64,000 nt of DNA from Kangiellaceae bacterium (GCA_019090895.1 JAHRVB010000148.1:1-64000); one strand, 5' to 3'; counted from the first letter of the stretch, positions 34,944-44,345 are shown. Notes: generated from the sequence alone by a model not told the origin. A program made the numbers and translations.

Positions 34944-35978
34944 ATGACTTCGACCATTAACGATGTAGCGAGGCATGCTGGCGTCTCCATGAAGACCGTT
35001 TCCCGTGTGATAAATAATGAACCTTCTGTAAGAATATCGACTCTAGAGAAGGTTCGAGCCTCAATTAAAGAACTTAACTACCGTCCCAATAACTCAGCGA
35101 GAAGTTTGGCTGGAACGCGCTCATATACCATAGGATTCATTTATGATAATCCGAATGCTTATTATGTGATTGATATGCAAAATGGTATTTTATCTGAATG
35201 TAAGAATAATAATTTTGAGCTGTTGATACATCCATGCAACCATAAATCTTCCGATATAAAGCAAGAGTTAACTAATTTAATAAATCACTCGAGAATCGCA
35301 GGGGTGGTGTTAACGCCACCGTTTTCTGAAATGCCGATGGTCTCTGAATTGTTAGAAAATTTGAGTCTTCCTTACGTTCAAATAGTCTCTGGAAGAGATG
35401 AAGTAGGGCGGAGTGATTCAAGTATTCTAATCGACGATTTCCAAGCCGCCTATGATATTACCGAGCATCTGATAGAGCTAGGGCACCGGAATATAGGGTT
35501 TCTATGTGGTGGTCGAGAACATATGTCGAGTATTGAAAGGTTAGAAGGATTTAAAGCAGCGTTAGCTACTAACGGTATTAATTTGCGTAAGCGGTCGGTC
35601 TTGGAGGGAGAGTATTCGTTTAATTCAGGTGTTGTAAATGCAAAAAAACTGCTTTTCAGAAAAGAAAGGCCCAGTGCCATTTTTGCCAGTAATGATGAAA
35701 TCGCAGCGGGAGCATTGTTCGCAGCTCGGTTAGAGGGAATAGACATACCACGAGAACTTTCGATCGTTGGATTTGAAAACAGTCCTTTTTCTAGACAAAC
35801 ATGGCCAAAATTAACCACAGCACATCAGCCTAATGAATTAATAGCGCAACAAGCTGTAAGTTTGTTAATCGCAAAAATTCAAGGACGCTCGAAGGATTAC
35901 ATTGAGGACAAACAATTACTGAGGAGATTCAAACCGGCGCTAGTGGTAAGAGATTCTACCTCAAAGAAAAACTCATAA
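34944..35978 (+). CDS. nagR: LacI-family regulator of the nag cluster
   Basis: A 344-residue LacI/GalR repressor. The N-terminal helix-turn-helix and hinge are complete (TINDVARHAGVSMKTVSRVI, then LNYRPNNSARSLAG at about 48-61). The periplasmic-binding-protein-like core would sense a sugar effector, here most likely GlcN-6-P or GlcNAc-6-P. It is the last gene of the nag cluster and the likely binder of the palindrome at 31149-31170. In Shewanella-type bacteria a LacI regulator called NagR controls this pathway in place of the ROK-family NagC. Assignment by context. Confidence 0.88.
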   Translation: MTSTINDVARHAGVSMKTVSRVINNEPSVRISTLEKVRASIKELNYRPNNSARSLAGTRSYTIGFIYDNPNAYYVIDMQNGILSECKNNNFELLIHPCNHKSSDIKQELTNLINHSRIAGVVLTPPFSEMPMVSELLENLSLPYVQIVSGRDEVGRSDSSILIDDFQAAYDITEHLIELGHRNIGFLCGGREHMSSIERLEGFKAALATNGINLRKRSVLEGEYSFNSGVVNAKKLLFRKERPSAIFASNDEIAAGALFAARLEGIDIPRELSIVGFENSPFSRQTWPKLTTAHQPNELIAQQAVSLLIAKIQGRSKDYIEDKQLLRRFKPALVVRDSTSKKNS

Positions 35979-36106
35979 GCCTGCTAAAGCCCCGTTTTTT
36001 AGCCCTTTGATGGATTTTGAATACATATCAAAATAATCTCCGTCCAGTTGATATTGACTAATTTCTGTGGCTTATTTATTTTATTTGAATAATTATCAAA
36101 TTTTTT

Positions 36107-36134
36107 TGAACTTTCCCAAATACCACCAGTCAGA
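36107..36134 (+). promoter_or_regulatory. Sigma-E-like promoter before the candidate small RNA
   Basis: TGAACTT (36107-36113) and TCAGA (36130-36134) are separated by 16 bases. This is close to the envelope-stress sigma-E pattern GGAACTT-N16-TCTGA, with one mismatch in each box. A sigma-70 alternative is poor (TTTCCC-N18-TATATA). Transcription would begin near 36141. The spacer to the left (35979-36106) is AT-rich with no gene; GCTAAA/TTTAGC at 35983-36003 is a weak hairpin after nagR. Confidence 0.45.
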
Positions 36135-36140
36135 GTATAT

Positions 36141-36264
36141 AAGAAGCGATTTCCCCTCCTTCGGTTGTTAGTTAGGCACTCGGAAATTATGAGAATTACC
36201 CCTTAAACAATTCTTATAAGAGTATTCCGAATTTTCTTAAGCCACCTTTTGGTGGCTTTTTTTT
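36141..36264 (+). ncRNA. Candidate small regulatory RNA
   Basis: A stretch of about 124 bases in a 378-base gene-free gap shows features of a trans-acting small RNA. A sigma-E-like promoter stands upstream and a strong Rho-independent terminator ends it, although no coding gene precedes that terminator closely. Between them is a long stem-loop: TCGGAA (36180-36185) pairs with TTCCGA (36225-36230), and TATGAGAATT (36188-36197) pairs with AATTCTTATA (36209-36218) with one G-U. The loop ACCCCTTAAAC and the single-stranded TTTCCCCTCC near 36150 are C-rich and could pair with ribosome-binding sites. No match to a named RNA is claimed. Confidence 0.5.
36239..36264 (+). terminator. Strong Rho-independent terminator
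   Basis: AAGCCACC (36239-36246), a TTTT loop and GGTGGCTT (36251-36258) form an 8-bp stem followed by T to 36264. It is 260 bases beyond nagR and 93 bases before the cyclase gene, so it most likely ends an independent short transcript. Confidence 0.92.
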
Positions 36265-36356
36265 GTCCGCAGAAAGAGCAATCATTTGCTAACCTTAAGT
36301 AAATATCCTATTCTCGATACAATGCGAATTGAACTTGCTAGCTGATACCGAGAATT

Positions 36357-37271
36357 ATGGATACTCAACCAATCGACACTTTAACAGTGATGTTTGCCGA
36401 TGTTGCTGGAAGCACTAAGCTCTATGAGCAACTTGGTGATGTCATCGCCAATAGTATCATTTCTGAAGTGATTCAAATGATGCAACAGGTAACAGAATCT
36501 CATCGTGGTACCGTCATCAAAACCATAGGTGATGAGGTTATGTGCAGATTCAATAGTGTAGATGATTGCGCCTCGACAGCAATAGTTATTCAGGAGAAGC
36601 TGCAGCTAGGAATGGTACAAGGACAATTTGTTTCGGTTAGAATTGGTTTTCATAGTGGCACCGCAATCATTCAAGCCGATGGAGATATTTTTGGTGACAC
36701 CGTAAATACTGCAGCTAGAATGGCTGGTATTGCGAAAGGCAGGCAAATAATTCTTAGCCATGAAACCAGTGAAAAACTGACTCCCAGTATTCAAGATAAA
36801 TCTAGAAATATCGATAAAGTTCACGTCAAGGGTAAAGCAGAACCGATGCTAATCAGCGAACTAGTTTGGGAGAATGCGGGTGTCACACAAATGGTGGCAT
36901 TTGATAATGTGGCATCTCAAATTAAACAACAATTGTTACTAATTTGTAATGGTAGCGAGATTAGAACAGACACTGATAGCGTTGATATACAGCTGGGTCG
37001 AAGTGACGACTGTGATTTGGTGGTTGACGAAGAGCTTGTATCGAGGTTTCATGCCAAAATTTCGGTACGAAGAGGCCAGTTTATACTAACTGACCAGAGT
37101 ACCAATGGAACCTATTTTAGAACCAATGATGGAAAAGTTACCTATCTAAGAAGAGATGAAATTACTTTGGCCGATTCGGGCGTGATCAGTCTCGGAAATC
37201 ATTTCGAACAGTCTACTGGAGACTGGCTTATCAATTTTCTAGTGACTCACAATACGTCGACTATCTTGTAG
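36357..37271 (+). CDS. Class III adenylate/guanylate cyclase fused to FHA domain
   Basis: A 304-residue cytoplasmic fusion. Residues about 8-170 form a class III nucleotide cyclase with both metal-binding Asp positions (MFADVAGSTKLYEQL and the GDEVMCRF strand), adenine-type lysine in IKTIGDEV, and FGDTVNTAARMAG near the end. Residues about 205-290 form an FHA phosphothreonine-binding domain (IQLGRSDDCDLVV, SRFHAKISVR, STNGTYF). cAMP synthesis gated by a phosphorylated partner is the likely theme. Most described FHA-cyclases place FHA first; here the cyclase comes first. It is not in an operon and follows the candidate small RNA. Confidence 0.88.
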   Translation: MDTQPIDTLTVMFADVAGSTKLYEQLGDVIANSIISEVIQMMQQVTESHRGTVIKTIGDEVMCRFNSVDDCASTAIVIQEKLQLGMVQGQFVSVRIGFHSGTAIIQADGDIFGDTVNTAARMAGIAKGRQIILSHETSEKLTPSIQDKSRNIDKVHVKGKAEPMLISELVWENAGVTQMVAFDNVASQIKQQLLLICNGSEIRTDTDSVDIQLGRSDDCDLVVDEELVSRFHAKISVRRGQFILTDQSTNGTYFRTNDGKVTYLRRDEITLADSGVISLGNHFEQSTGDWLINFLVTHNTSTIL

Positions 37272-37363
37272 GCCTTTAGTTTTCCATTAGTCAGTGAACT
37301 AGAAATGGACTTATTTGTCTCAGAAACTCAGTAGACAAGATAGCCTTGTTATAAGACTAAAAT

Positions 37364-38182
37364 CTAAAAAACACTTCTTTTTATGCCTGTCGATGCTAGT
37401 ATTTTCGCCGCCAGCTCTTCCACAGAGCGAGATGTCGTATTTAAACTTTCAATCTTAAGCCTTCGATACATAGATTCCACCTCTCGTACTTCAAACTGAC
37501 ACTGTTTTAATGATGCATATTTTGAATTAGCTTTTCTCTCCGTCCTAATTTCATGTAAGCGATTTGGGTTTATAGTTAATCCAAATATTTTATTTTTGAA
37601 TTTCTTTAGCTCTAGAGGAAGAGATAGGTTATCCATGTCATCTTCTGTGAAAGGATAATTGGCGGCCTTTATACCAAACTGCATTGCCATATAAAGAGAA
37701 GTTGGGGTTTTTCCACAGCGAGATACTCCGACTAAGATAACGTCAGCTTTGTCGTAGTGTCGCATGGTGATGCCATCATCGTTGTTTAATGCGAAATTAA
37801 CGGCTTCAATTCTAGCGTCGTATGCTTTTGAATCCGACAAGGAATGTGTTTTTCCGACTCTAAATCCAGAAGATTGCTTTAACTCGTCTTCGAGTGGGCC
37901 AATGAACGTATGAAAGAAATCAAGTACGAGAGCACCACTGGACTGGACGACTTGACGTATTTCAGGCAACACAATCGTATCAAAGACAATCGGTTTCTGT
38001 TGGGTATCTTTTTCCGCCTTGGCAAGTATCCTACAAACTTCTCGGGCTTTATCGACAGAATCTATGAACGGGAGTGTCATTTCGTCAAACTGAGTTTCTT
38101 CAAATTGAGATAAAAGTGATTGACCAAACATTTCGGCAGTAATGCCGGTTCTATCAGAAACAAAGAACACTTTGCGTTTCAT
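37364..38182 (-). CDS. ppsR: PEP synthase regulatory protein (kinase/pyrophosphorylase)
   Basis: A 272-residue DUF299 protein (PSRP). The family opens with FFVSDRTGITAEMFGQSLLS and has the nucleotide loop GVSRCGKTPTSLYMA, both present. It phosphorylates and dephosphorylates a threonine next to the catalytic histidine of PEP synthase, using ADP and phosphate, and so switches gluconeogenic flux. It is divergent from its substrate gene ppsA by 166 bases, the usual arrangement in gammaproteobacteria. Length and motifs are complete. Confidence 0.94.
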   Translation of the reverse strand: MKRKVFFVSDRTGITAEMFGQSLLSQFEETQFDEMTLPFIDSVDKAREVCRILAKAEKDTQQKPIVFDTIVLPEIRQVVQSSGALVLDFFHTFIGPLEDELKQSSGFRVGKTHSLSDSKAYDARIEAVNFALNNDDGITMRHYDKADVILVGVSRCGKTPTSLYMAMQFGIKAANYPFTEDDMDNLSLPLELKKFKNKIFGLTINPNRLHEIRTERKANSKYASLKQCQFEVREVESMYRRLKIESLNTTSRSVEELAAKILASTGIKRSVF

Positions 38183-38348
38183 ATTTCTCTACCTTGAAGT
38201 AAAATGACTCTATACTTAAATATTCTAGATTTTTATGATTTAATCACGCTAAGACTACTCAAGCAACCAAATGACTGAGAATCTGCACCTGATTGTCTTG
38301 AATCGATTTTGGTTGTTGGTATTTTAACAAAACTTCGGAGTTAAAACT

Positions 38349-40727
38349 GTGCAAGATAATGTGCTTTGGTATGATGGTTTAGGGATGAATGACGTCGACA
38401 GGGTCGGCGGGAAGAATGCGTCCTTAGGAGAAATGATCAGCAACTTGAGCAATATGGGGGTAAGCGTCCCCAATGGTTTTGCTACGACCGCCGATGCATT
38501 TAGGGCCTTTATGTCCCAAAGCGGTCTACATGACAAGATTCAAGCTGAATTGAATGTTCTCGACGTTGAAGATGTCGAAGCGTTAGCCGTTACTGGAAAG
38601 AAGGTACGTCAGTGGGTGATCGAAACGCCGTTTCAAGATGATTTAGAATCCTCTATATACCAGGCTTACTTGGAGCTGAAAGGTGACTCAAATGATGAAT
38701 TTGCAGTCGCAGTAAGGTCATCGGCAACCGCTGAAGATTTACCAGATGCGTCTTTCGCAGGCCAACAAGAAACATTTTTAAATGTGCGTGGATGGGAAAA
38801 CGTCAAACTCGCACTAAAAGAAGTATTTGCTTCATTGTTTAACGATAGAGCAATATCCTACCGAGTCCACCAAGGTTTTGAACACAGCGAAGTGGCATTA
38901 TCCGCAGGAATTCAGAAAATGATCCGCAGCGATTTAGCGTCTAGCGGAGTAATGTTCACCATAGATACCGAATCAGGATTTTCGGATGTTGTGTTTATAA
39001 CTGGCGCTTATGGATTGGGTGAAACTGTTGTTCAAGGCGCGGTTAACCCCGATGAATTTTATGTCCATAAACCAACACTTTCCAATGGCAAACATGCCAT
39101 TGTTAGAAAAAACATCGGCGGTAAAGCAATAAAAATGATTTATACCGATGATACTGGTCACGGTAAATCGGTTGAAACCATTGATGTGGAGATGCCGCAG
39201 CGTCAGAAATACTGCATTTCCGACGCAGAAGTTCAAGAACTCGCTAAACAAGCGATAATAATAGAAAAACATTATCAACGTCCCATGGATATTGAATGGG
39301 CTAAAGATGGTGCTGACGGAAATCTATACATTGTTCAAGCGAGACCGGAAACTGTTCGAAGTAGAGATGATGGTCGAGTCATTGAGAGATATTTGCTTGA
39401 AAATACCTCAGAAATTGTTGCGACGGGTCGAGCCATTGGGCAGAAAATAGGGAAGGGCGCTGCGCGGTTAATTAATGACCTATCAGAAATGTCGAAGGTT
39501 CAAGAAGGCGATGTCCTTGTCACCGATATGACTGATCCTGATTGGGAGCCGATTATGAAAAGAGCTTCCGCCATAGTAACCAATCGTGGGGGTAGAACTT
39601 GTCATGCGGCAATTATTGCACGTGAATTAGGCATTCCCGCAGTGGTTGGTTGTGGTAACGCTACAGCATTGATTCAATCCGATCAAACGGTGACGGTGTC
39701 TTGTGCTGAAGGCGATACCGGCAATATTTATGACGGATTGTTAGATTTTGAAGTGAGCCAAAGCGAAGTGAGCAATATGCCGGACTTACCGTTCAAAATA
39801 ATGATGAACGTTGGAAACCCAGACAGAGCATTTGATTTTGCTCGCCTTCCACATTTTGGCATAGGATTAGCACGATTAGAGTTTATTATTAATCGAATGA
39901 TTGGTGTTCATCCAAGAGCATTATTAGAATTTGATTCACTGGAAGATGAAGAATTAATTGCGACTATCAAGGATCAAATGGCTGGTTACCAAAGCCCTGT
40001 GTCTTTTTATATTGATAAACTAGTCGAAGGGATCTCAACTCTAGCCTCAGCTTTCTCTCCTGAGAAAGTGATTGTTCGGATGTCTGATTTTAAATCAAAT
40101 GAATATGCCAACCTCATTGGTGGTCATTTATACGAGCCAGAAGAAGAAAATCCAATGCTGGGTTTCCGTGGCGCGTCACGATATATATCGGATGAATTCG
40201 AAAAGTGCTTTGAATTAGAATGTCGAGCAATTAAGAAAGTGAGAGAGGACATGGGCTTCACTAACGTGGAAATCATGATCCCATTTGTTCGAACGCTTGA
40301 AGAAGCCGCTCAAGTGATTGAGCTACTGAAAAAGAATGGTCTAGAAAGAGGCGTTAACGGTTTACGGGTCATTATGATGTGTGAGCTGCCATCAAATGCG
40401 TTACTGGCGGACGAGTTTCTTGAGTATTTTGATGGTTTTTCTATCGGTTCAAATGACTTGACTCAATTAACCTTAGGACTCGATCGAGATTCCGGAATCA
40501 TTGCCCACTTATTCGATGAACGTAATCCTGCCATTAAGAAGCTGCTGAGTATGGCGATTCAAGCATGTCGTAAAGCAAATAAATATGTCGGAATCTGTGG
40601 TCAAGGACCATCTGATCATCCAGATTTGGCTAAATGGTTGATGCAAGAAGGTATAGACAGTGTTTCGTTAAACCCCGACAGTGTATTGGAAACTTGGTTA
40701 TTTTTGGCAAATAAAGAAGCCGGATAA
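38349..40727 (+). CDS. ppsA: Phosphoenolpyruvate synthase
   Basis: A 792-residue PEP synthase of normal length. The N-terminal ATP-grasp domain has [11 protein letters not shown] and [19 protein letters not shown]. The mobile domain carries the phosphorylated histidine in [20 protein letters not shown], with the regulatory Thr just before the Cys-His. The C-terminal TIM barrel has [17 protein letters not shown] and [16 protein letters not shown]. It makes PEP from pyruvate and ATP for growth on pyruvate-level carbon sources. The GTG at 38349 is chosen because CGGAG lies nine bases upstream and the family start matches. A terminator follows at 40778. Confidence 0.96.
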   Translation: MQDNVLWYDGLGMNDVDRVGGKNASLGEMISNLSNMGVSVPNGFATTADAFRAFMSQSGLHDKIQAELNVLDVEDVEALAVTGKKVRQWVIETPFQDDLESSIYQAYLELKGDSNDEFAVAVRSSATAEDLPDASFAGQQETFLNVRGWENVKLALKEVFASLFNDRAISYRVHQGFEHSEVALSAGIQKMIRSDLASSGVMFTIDTESGFSDVVFITGAYGLGETVVQGAVNPDEFYVHKPTLSNGKHAIVRKNIGGKAIKMIYTDDTGHGKSVETIDVEMPQRQKYCISDAEVQELAKQAIIIEKHYQRPMDIEWAKDGADGNLYIVQARPETVRSRDDGRVIERYLLENTSEIVATGRAIGQKIGKGAARLINDLSEMSKVQEGDVLVTDMTDPDWEPIMKRASAIVTNRGGRTCHAAIIARELGIPAVVGCGNATALIQSDQTVTVSCAEGDTGNIYDGLLDFEVSQSEVSNMPDLPFKIMMNVGNPDRAFDFARLPHFGIGLARLEFIINRMIGVHPRALLEFDSLEDEELIATIKDQMAGYQSPVSFYIDKLVEGISTLASAFSPEKVIVRMSDFKSNEYANLIGGHLYEPEEENPMLGFRGASRYISDEFEKCFELECRAIKKVREDMGFTNVEIMIPFVRTLEEAAQVIELLKKNGLERGVNGLRVIMMCELPSNALLADEFLEYFDGFSIGSNDLTQLTLGLDRDSGIIAHLFDERNPAIKKLLSMAIQACRKANKYVGICGQGPSDHPDLAKWLMQEGIDSVSLNPDSVLETWLFLANKEAG

Positions 40728-40777
40728 AACGAGTAATACCATACGACCTAATTTTATATTTTCCTCTGCGTAAAATA

Positions 40778-40815
40778 AAAACCATGACTCATTGATTTTG
40801 AATCATGGTTTTTTT
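40778..40815. terminator. Rho-independent terminator after ppsA
   Basis: AAAACCATGA (40778-40787) pairs with TCATGGTTTT (40803-40812), followed by T to 40815. The A tract on the other side gives a T-rich tail on the minus strand as well, so it may also stop transcripts from motY, which ends about 100 bases to the right. Confidence 0.88.
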
Positions 40816-40914
40816 ATGTGCTTTTCCTTGTGGTACATGGCCCATTAGTTTTGAATTTGATTGTTTATTGAGCGATATTTAAATCCGCAGTCACAAGGTC
40901 GCAAATTTATTCTA

Positions 40915-41781
40915 CTATTCAACTCGAATATATACTCGTCGGTTCAGTGCTCGTCCTGATGATTTCCGATTACTTGCTACTGGTTTACGTTCGCCGTGAG
41001 CAAGAGAATTGAACCGATTTGAATCGGTTCCCGGTAGGGTTAAAATTTGCTGAACGGATGCTATTCTTCTTTCTGATAGTTTGTGATTATAATTTCGAGA
41101 CCCCTTGCTGTCCGTATGCCCACTGATGAAAACGACCTCAAGTTCAGAGTCATGTCTTATATATTGAGCCAACGCTCGCAGTTTTTCACGGTAGGGTGGT
41201 TTAACTTTGTCTTTTGCAAAATCAAACCTTAATGTCATCTTTTTTAATTCCTCTAATTTGTAAGGAACTAAAGTATTGAGACAATCCAAGAATTGATTGT
41301 AAGGGTTTTTAAATCCAACAGCAGATAGAGACACTGAAACCTGGTCTTCCAACGACGCAAACTCTTGGTAGCGAAACATTGGAAAACGTCCTGTTTCTAG
41401 TTCACTCAGTAACTTCCAGCTAGCTGTATTTTCAGTTTGAAAAATAGACTTTCCGTTGAGAATTTTTAGTTCTCCCAACAGTTTGGCTGATTGCTTTGGA
41501 AACCAAGAAGGACTCATTGATTGAACCGAAGCTACTTTAACGGCGGCGACGGGTTGTCGTTTGTATCCCATTGAAAATTTGAGCTGTTGGTTTTTTCCTG
41601 CCCCTTTAAAAAAGCTTCCCTTACCATATTCAGGAACTGAATGTGATAGATTGCATTGCAATGGATTTCCAGAAAATTGCCAGCTTGAATCTGATATCTC
41701 TGCTTCGTATACTTTATAAGACGCGTGTGAGCTCAAGCTTGTCATTAAAATTGCTAATAGTAATAGGTTTGACTTGTACAA
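40915..41781 (-). CDS. motY: Flagellar motor T-ring protein MotY
   Basis: A 288-residue exported protein with a signal peptide (about 1-20, ending SHA). It has the MotY N-terminal domain (SSWQFSGNPLQCNLSHSVPE, then FRYQEFASLEDQVSVSLSAV and FLDCLNTLVPY) and a C-terminal OmpA-like peptidoglycan-binding domain (ISGHTDSKGSRNYNHKLSER). MotY forms the periplasmic T ring that anchors PomAB/MotAB stators of polar, often sodium-driven, flagella in Vibrio, Pseudomonas and Shewanella relatives. Its position next to rnt is the same as in those genera. Stator genes are not in this window. Confidence 0.9.
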   Translation of the reverse strand: MYKSNLLLLAILMTSLSSHASYKVYEAEISDSSWQFSGNPLQCNLSHSVPEYGKGSFFKGAGKNQQLKFSMGYKRQPVAAVKVASVQSMSPSWFPKQSAKLLGELKILNGKSIFQTENTASWKLLSELETGRFPMFRYQEFASLEDQVSVSLSAVGFKNPYNQFLDCLNTLVPYKLEELKKMTLRFDFAKDKVKPPYREKLRALAQYIRHDSELEVVFISGHTDSKGSRNYNHKLSERRIASVQQILTLPGTDSNRFNSLAHGERKPVASNRKSSGRALNRRVYIRVE

Positions 41782-41905
41782 AGGGGATATCCTTCAACGG
41801 TTCAGAGCGATCTAAAAAAGAGCATACTGGGTTATCGGCTTAAAAAATCTCGACTTAAGTTAAGCCCGAAATATTTAACAAGCTGTAGGTCTTATATTGG
41901 AGAGA

Positions 41906-41926
41906 ATAGGGCATTGTTTGCCCTAT
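41906..41926 (-). other. Hairpin between a small reading frame and motY
   Basis: ATAGGGCA (41906-41913) and TGCCCTAT (41919-41926) are perfect 8-bp arms around a five-base loop. On the minus strand it is followed by TCTCTCC, not a T tract, so termination would be weak. It begins eight bases past the stop of the 32-codon frame and lies in the region before motY. Confidence 0.6.
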
Positions 41927-41933
41927 AGTTCAT

Positions 41934-42032
41934 TTAATCGAGTTTGCAGCCTTCTAAATCGTAATAATTACCGAACAATTGAAGTCGATTACCTTTCAGA
42001 TTAAGTAAGTGATAGAATTCCGGTTCACCCAT
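41934..42032 (-). CDS. Possible 32-residue small protein
   Basis: An ATG at 42032 opens a 32-codon frame ending TAA, with protein-like composition (it reads MGEPEFYHLLNLKGNRLQLF and then a Tyr-rich end with one Cys). A stop two codons before the ATG bounds it. There is no Shine-Dalgarno sequence. A stable hairpin follows within eight bases. It could be a free-standing small protein, a leader peptide for motY, or a relic of a larger gene. I do not recognise it. Confidence 0.3.
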   Translation of the reverse strand: MGEPEFYHLLNLKGNRLQLFGNYYDLEGCKLD

Positions 42033-42058
42033 AAGAAGTTATCAGGTAGTTTGTAAAC

Positions 42059-42676
42059 ATGAGTATGATGAAGCGTCGTTTCAGAGGATTTTTCCCAGTG
42101 ATTGTTGACGTAGAGACAGGGGGATTTAATCCACAAACTGATGCTTTGCTAGAAGCTGCTGCGGTGACTCTAAAATTTGATGAGCTTGGTAATTTAGCCC
42201 TTAATAAGGAATTTCAATTCAATATAGAACCTTTTGAAGGCGCCAACATAGAACAGGCTGCACTCGAATTCACAGGAATAGATCCTACAAACCCATTGAG
42301 GTTTGCGGTGGAGGAATCAGTGGCTCTGAGATCACTGTTTTCTGACATTAGAACACTACAAAAAGAAGTTGATTGTCAGCGATCCGTTTTAGTCGGGCAT
42401 AATTCAGCATTTGATATTGCATTTATCCTCGCTGCTGCCGAGAGAATCAAGGCAAAACGTAATCCGTTTCATCCATTTACAAGCTTCGATACGGCTACCT
42501 TATCGGGTCTAGCACTCGGTCAAACTGTTCTGGCGAAAGCGTGTGAATTGGCTGGGATTAAGTTTGACGCCAATGAAGCGCACTCTGCGTTATATGATGC
42601 TCAAAAGACAGCCGAATTATTTTGTTATATTGTCAATCGCTGGAAAAAACTTGGGGGTTGGCCGTTAGGAGATTGA
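42059..42676 (+). CDS. rnt: Ribonuclease T
   Basis: A 205-residue DEDDh exonuclease. The first Exo motif is [20 protein letters not shown], the second [12 protein letters not shown], and the third [16 protein letters not shown], giving Asp-Glu, Asp and His-Asp ligands. RNase T trims 3' ends of tRNA (removing the CCA terminal A in turnover) and matures 5S and 23S rRNA, working as a dimer. [12 protein letters not shown] at the start is diagnostic. The ATG at 42059 is followed by two further Met codons, so the exact start is uncertain by a few residues. Divergent from motY, convergent with flgN. Confidence 0.95.
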   Translation: MSMMKRRFRGFFPVIVDVETGGFNPQTDALLEAAAVTLKFDELGNLALNKEFQFNIEPFEGANIEQAALEFTGIDPTNPLRFAVEESVALRSLFSDIRTLQKEVDCQRSVLVGHNSAFDIAFILAAAERIKAKRNPFHPFTSFDTATLSGLALGQTVLAKACELAGIKFDANEAHSALYDAQKTAELFCYIVNRWKKLGGWPLGD

Positions 42677-42721
42677 CCGGTCACAGCTTAACAGCCGGCC
42701 TTTCAGGTACAATAAATAGTA

Positions 42722-43183
42722 TTAAGCCGAAACAGGTCGACCATAGTGTGAGACTATTTTTCGGTCCCCTTTGGCATCATAGATATTGTTGTCAGGATCA
42801 AATCCTTTTATAAGATTAAAGGTGCGCTTGGTCGATTTTGTCATTAGTTCAATCACTTTAGAATTAACTTCATTCTTATGGTGACACTGACCAACTAAAG
42901 TCATAAGGTTTTTCCATTCATCTTGTAAATCTGGAGTTTGTAAGCAATATTGTTTAACTTGTGAAAATGTTAGTTGAGCGACATTTCCGTCATTGATAAT
43001 TGAAGGAATCTGTTCCAGACTGATTTTATTGACGAGTTCATTTTTTTGTCTGACTAACATCTCTAGCTGTTCAAAGTCCCTTTTCTCTAAGGTACGCTGT
43101 TCTTGGCTAAGTAATTCTAACAGTTCATTATACTGACTCATCCATTGATTGATGAGTGTTTGGTATATTTGTGTTTCTTTCAT
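42722..43183 (-). CDS. flgN: Flagellar export chaperone FlgN
   Basis: A 153-residue, mostly helical cytoplasmic protein of the FlgN type. The long N-terminal coiled coil (ELLELLSQEQRTLEKRDFEQ) and the C-terminal tail with YDAKGDR (a YDxxG motif common to FlgN) support the call. FlgN binds the hook-junction proteins FlgK and FlgL, encoded at 54200 and 56236, and delivers them to the export gate. It is the last gene of the minus-strand flgA-flgM-flgN run, 82 bases after flgM. Sequence similarity in this family is weak, so position adds much of the confidence. Confidence 0.85.
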   Translation of the reverse strand: MKETQIYQTLINQWMSQYNELLELLSQEQRTLEKRDFEQLEMLVRQKNELVNKISLEQIPSIINDGNVAQLTFSQVKQYCLQTPDLQDEWKNLMTLVGQCHHKNEVNSKVIELMTKSTKRTFNLIKGFDPDNNIYDAKGDRKIVSHYGRPVSA

Positions 43184-43265
43184 AATCTGTTCCTTTGACC
43201 TGTATACATTATGCTGTGATCGATCTTGTTAGGATCCAGTGCTCAATGAGCTTTAGACTAGGCCA

Positions 43266-43571
43266 TTAATAGCCATAATAACTTGATTCAAAGTCCAACA
43301 TTTTGTTAGCGACTTGTTCGTAGTCGATCTCGAACTCACCCTTGGTGAGTTTATCTTTAACTGGAGATACACGATCAGGATTGACTGCTGGCTCTGCCTT
43401 CATTTGATTGATCAATTGACTGATCTTGTTTGCTTGTCCCGTTAGAACTACCGAATCAACTTCGACAGAATCACCCGCACTCGAAGTCCCCGCTTTTTTC
43501 TTGGACTTGTCAGTCTTGCCCAACAACGCCTTTGTCTGTCCAGGGACTAAATTTCGAACGTCTAAAACCAT
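43266..43571 (-). CDS. flgM: Anti-sigma-28 factor FlgM
   Basis: A 101-residue FlgM. The N-terminal part is low in complexity and disordered, as expected for a protein exported through the hook. The FliA-binding half has SVVLTGQANKISQLINQM and then DRVSPVKDKLTKGEFEIDYE followed by VANKMLDFE. FlgM holds sigma-28 inactive until the hook is complete, then leaves the cell, releasing late genes such as flagellin. It lies 30 bases after flgA. Confidence 0.93.
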   Translation of the reverse strand: MVLDVRNLVPGQTKALLGKTDKSKKKAGTSSAGDSVEVDSVVLTGQANKISQLINQMKAEPAVNPDRVSPVKDKLTKGEFEIDYEQVANKMLDFESSYYGY

Positions 43572-43601
43572 TTTTTAAGCCCTTATTATTGATGTAACTT
43601 C

Positions 43602-44345
43602 CTAAAGTGTGACAACCAATCGATTTTTGCTGACAACCTTAGCGGTAAATGAGCGTTTCGATTGTTTGTTTCTCACTAATGTATTTTCGCCTATCCTTGC
43701 ATCAGCTAAAGCAACGGCTTCCATATTGATACTAAAATAGTCGCTTTTAGCGGTGATATGTACATTATCACCACGGCATACCATACAAATACTATCTTCG
43801 AAAATAACTGAGTCATTTCTTACATTCCTTTTCATCGTGCTCCCAATAACTTGAGTTTCCGATAGAATAGGGACTTTTCGCATTGTTGATATATTGACTC
43901 GTTTCCGAGTAATATCATGTTGAGTAATCACTGTTTTACGAGCTAATGTTCTCGAAGCAACAATCACCTCCGCATACTCAGCAATCTCAGCAGCAATAAG
44001 AACTTTCCAATTAACCGGACTACTACAGCTGACAGCAACCGTCATTTTTCCACGAGTTCTTGAACCTGACGGAATAAAGGCTTTCATTTCTTCAGAGCAT
44101 CGTCGCAGTCTTAGACGTGGGTCAAGCTGGTTAATTTGTATATCTATAGTTGGTATATCGGCAGCAGAGGTCATTTTCTCAAGGAATATTTTAGCGGTTT
44201 CTCGTATTTCATCAGAAGTGTGATAAATTTGTTCTTTTGCGCCAGCATGTAGAGCGACAATAAGTCCGTTGCACACAAAAAATACTGCTAATGGAATCAG
44301 TCGTTTTCGAGAAAGCTTGGTGCGTGTTGACTTAAATTTTATCAT
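43602..44345 (-). CDS. flgA: P-ring assembly chaperone FlgA
   Basis: A 247-residue periplasmic protein with a signal/anchor segment (about 15-35). Its SAF-like beta-clip domain has the FlgA pattern ITQHDITRKRVNI and a closing RLVVTL. The Cys pairs (RRCSEE and VSCSSP) probably form a disulphide as in other FlgA proteins. FlgA helps FlgI assemble into the P ring in the periplasm. AGGA stands before the ATG at 44345. First gene of flgA-flgM-flgN, divergent from cheV by 212 bases; no clear promoter is recognised in that gap. Confidence 0.92.
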   Translation of the reverse strand: MIKFKSTRTKLSRKRLIPLAVFFVCNGLIVALHAGAKEQIYHTSDEIRETAKIFLEKMTSAADIPTIDIQINQLDPRLRLRRCSEEMKAFIPSGSRTRGKMTVAVSCSSPVNWKVLIAAEIAEYAEVIVASRTLARKTVITQHDITRKRVNISTMRKVPILSETQVIGSTMKRNVRNDSVIFEDSICMVCRGDNVHITAKSDYFSINMEAVALADARIGENTLVRNKQSKRSFTAKVVSKNRLVVTL

